Source of the DNA: Acidimicrobiales bacterium
Lineage (GTDB): Bacteria; Actinomycetota; Acidimicrobiia; Acidimicrobiales; Poriferisodaliceae
Assembly: GCA_020631315.1 (NCBI GenBank)
Contig: JAHDHM010000149.1
Location: 1-8,106, forward strand
Length of the DNA: 8,106 nucleotides
Direction: 5' to 3'
The notes below the pieces were generated by a model that ran no database searches, was not told the DNA's origin, and saw nothing but the letters and a program-made list of their open reading frames with translations. The translations under genes were made by a program, and so were the position numbers. Below, piece after piece: positions 7,082-8,106 of the stretch (the first letter of the stretch is position 1; every line of letters begins with the position of its first letter).

Positions 7082-7124
7082 TGGGCACAAAAGCCCACGT
7101 CGGATCCGTGACATTCCCGTGCCC
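7082..7124 (+). other. Possible RNA structure between the lyase and the sugar-phosphate transferase genes
   Basis: In the 141-bp gap after the lyase stop, TGGGC (7082-7086) can pair with GCCCA (7093-7097) around an ACAAAA loop. Alternatively GGGCAC (7083-7088) can pair with GTGCCC (7119-7124), enclosing a small CACG/CGTG hairpin (7096-7099 with 7107-7110). The two pairings exclude each other. No U-tract follows, so a standard terminator is not supported, and I recognise no known riboswitch class. The rest of the gap holds only a weak TTGAGC (7125-7130), with no good -10 partner. Confidence 0.25.
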
Positions 7125-7200
7125 TTGAGCTCTGAACTGCTGCGATTGTGGTAGATCAGAGGGGTGCGTGGCGGCGCACCGATGGCTGGCGGGAGTGCTC

Positions 7201-8106
7201 GTGGGAAAGCTTGTTCGCAAGAGGCGGTTCGTCTGGTTTCTCCAGACGATTGACACGTTGCTGCTCGGTGTTGTCTGGCTGGGGGTCTTCGTCGCCACGA
7301 ACATCACCGCCGTCGAGGTTCGCCCGAGCTCGCAGGGCGGCATCCTGACGCTCGTCGCCGTCGTCACGATCGTGGCCCTGTTCAGCCGTCGCGGCATCTA
7401 CTCGGGGCGCCCGACGTTGCCGCGCACCGAAGAGATCAGTCGCCTCGTCACGTCAGTGGCGATCGGCGCCGCGACCACGGCGGTGTTCGCCCAGTTCGCC
7501 GACTGGGCGGTCGGCGCATGGGAGCTGATCGTCGCCGTCCCGCTCTCGATCGTCGTGCTCACGCTCGCCCGTGGCTTCCTGCGGACCATCGTCCTCGAGA
7601 TCGCGCAACGTGATCAGCCCGAGCGTGTGGTGGTGATCGGCGCCGGGATGGAGGCTGCGGAGGTCGTGGACCTGATCGCGACCCATCCGGAAGCGGGGTT
7701 CGTGTGTGTCGGCGTGATCGGGAACGAGCCGGTGGCCGAGCGGTCTGGTCTCGGCGACCGCTGGCTCGGCGACGTCGCCGATCTGACGGTGCTGATGCAC
7801 CGCCACTCCGCGACGGGCGCGATCGTCTGTGCGACCGGGTTCCGGGCGGAGACCTTCCGCGACATCTCGGCCGAGCTGCTCGACGGCGGCTACGACGTCC
7901 AGCTGTCGACCGGCGTGACCCGCCTCTGGACCGGCCGGTTCGAGGTCCGCTCGCTCTCACACGAGCCGCTGGTCGTCATGGGGCATCGTCGGCCCCTCGC
8001 TCGGTGGGAACTCCTCATCAAGCGGGCGATCGATGTCGTCGGCGCCGTGGCGGCGCTGCTGATCTTCGCTCCGGTCATGCTCGCCGTCGCCGCCGCCATC
8101 AAGCTC
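7201..8106 (+). CDS. Polyprenyl-phosphate sugar-1-phosphate transferase (WcaJ/CpsE-type initiating transferase), N-terminal part, cut by the window edge
   Basis: The visible 302 residues have the build of large polyprenyl glycosylphosphotransferases. Four N-terminal membrane segments (about 13-34, 47-62, 83-100 and 107-123) come first. A cytoplasmic Rossmann-like domain follows, beginning ERVVVIGAG (141-149) and running through VCVGVIGNEP to GYDVQLSTGVTRL. The linker VRSLSHEPLVVMGHRRPLARWE leads to KRAIDVVGAVAALLIFAP (274-291), the opening of the catalytic bacterial-sugar-transferase domain (PF02397). The window ends before the catalytic Asp-Glu pair. The family starts repeat-unit synthesis by transferring a sugar 1-phosphate from a nucleotide sugar to undecaprenyl phosphate at the inner face of the membrane. 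GGGAG at 7191-7195, five bases upstream, supports the GTG at 7201; GTG at 7168 is an alternative. It lies 141 bp after the lyase gene on the same strand and probably serves the same polymer. Confidence 0.9.
   Translation, partial: MGKLVRKRRFVWFLQTIDTLLLGVVWLGVFVATNITAVEVRPSSQGGILTLVAVVTIVALFSRRGIYSGRPTLPRTEEISRLVTSVAIGAATTAVFAQFADWAVGAWELIVAVPLSIVVLTLARGFLRTIVLEIAQRDQPERVVVIGAGMEAAEVVDLIATHPEAGFVCVGVIGNEPVAERSGLGDRWLGDVADLTVLMHRHSATGAIVCATGFRAETFRDISAELLDGGYDVQLSTGVTRLWTGRFEVRSLSHEPLVVMGHRRPLARWELLIKRAIDVVGAVAALLIFAPVMLAVAAAIKL

Noticed and set aside
7082..7097. Hairpin after the lyase stop as a rho-independent terminator
   Set aside because: The stem is only five base pairs and is not followed by a U-tract.
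6732..7397. Minus-strand frame of 221 codons spanning the lyase end and the transferase start
   Set aside because: It is antisense to two recognisable plus-strand proteins and shows no domain of its own.

Overview
This is a high-GC window with GTG starts, overlapping genes and densely packed coding, which fits an actinobacterial chromosome. The protein wording (a two-domain Wzz/BY-kinase, a GtrA protein, and an FAD oxidoreductase opening with a typical GAGFTGLTAAYRLA fold) would suit Acidimicrobiia, but the lineage is inference. Nearly every gene belongs to Wzy-dependent surface or extracellular polysaccharide assembly. No RNA gene, insertion sequence, CRISPR array or phage gene was seen.

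Layout. A minus-strand, operon-like run reads leftward from about 5.72 kb to the left edge. Its genes are an extended-SDR nucleotide-sugar epimerase (4637-5719), a WecG/TagA/CpsF glycosyltransferase (3855-4649), a Wzy/O-antigen-ligase membrane protein (2515-3858), a fused Wzz chain-length regulator and bacterial tyrosine kinase (789-2525), a GtrA-family membrane protein (259-663) and the start of an FAD-dependent oxidoreductase (1-266, cut by the edge). Four of the five junctions overlap by 13, 4, 11 and 8 bp, so translational coupling is likely. The exception is a 125-bp gap before GtrA. After about residue 72 the oxidoreductase looks scrambled across frames, which suggests either sequence error near an edge or a decayed gene.

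A divergent intergenic region of about 170 bp (5720-5889) separates this run from two plus-strand genes. The first (5890-7059) is a secreted protein with a signal peptide, a Thr/Pro-rich tether containing four 15-bp repeats, and a C-terminal domain that I identify as polysaccharide lyase family 14 from its motifs and catalytic-residue spacing. The second (7201 to the right edge) is the membrane and Rossmann-like portion of a polyprenyl-phosphate sugar-1-phosphate transferase (WcaJ/CpsE type), cut just as its catalytic domain begins.

How they may work together: the sugar-phosphate transferase would load the first sugar onto undecaprenyl phosphate. The GT26 enzyme would add a sugar and the epimerase would supply an activated sugar. 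Wzy would polymerise the repeat unit, the Wzz/BY-kinase would set chain length and export, and the secreted lyase could trim or release the finished acidic polymer. No flippase or further glycosyltransferase lies in view, so the locus probably continues beyond both edges.
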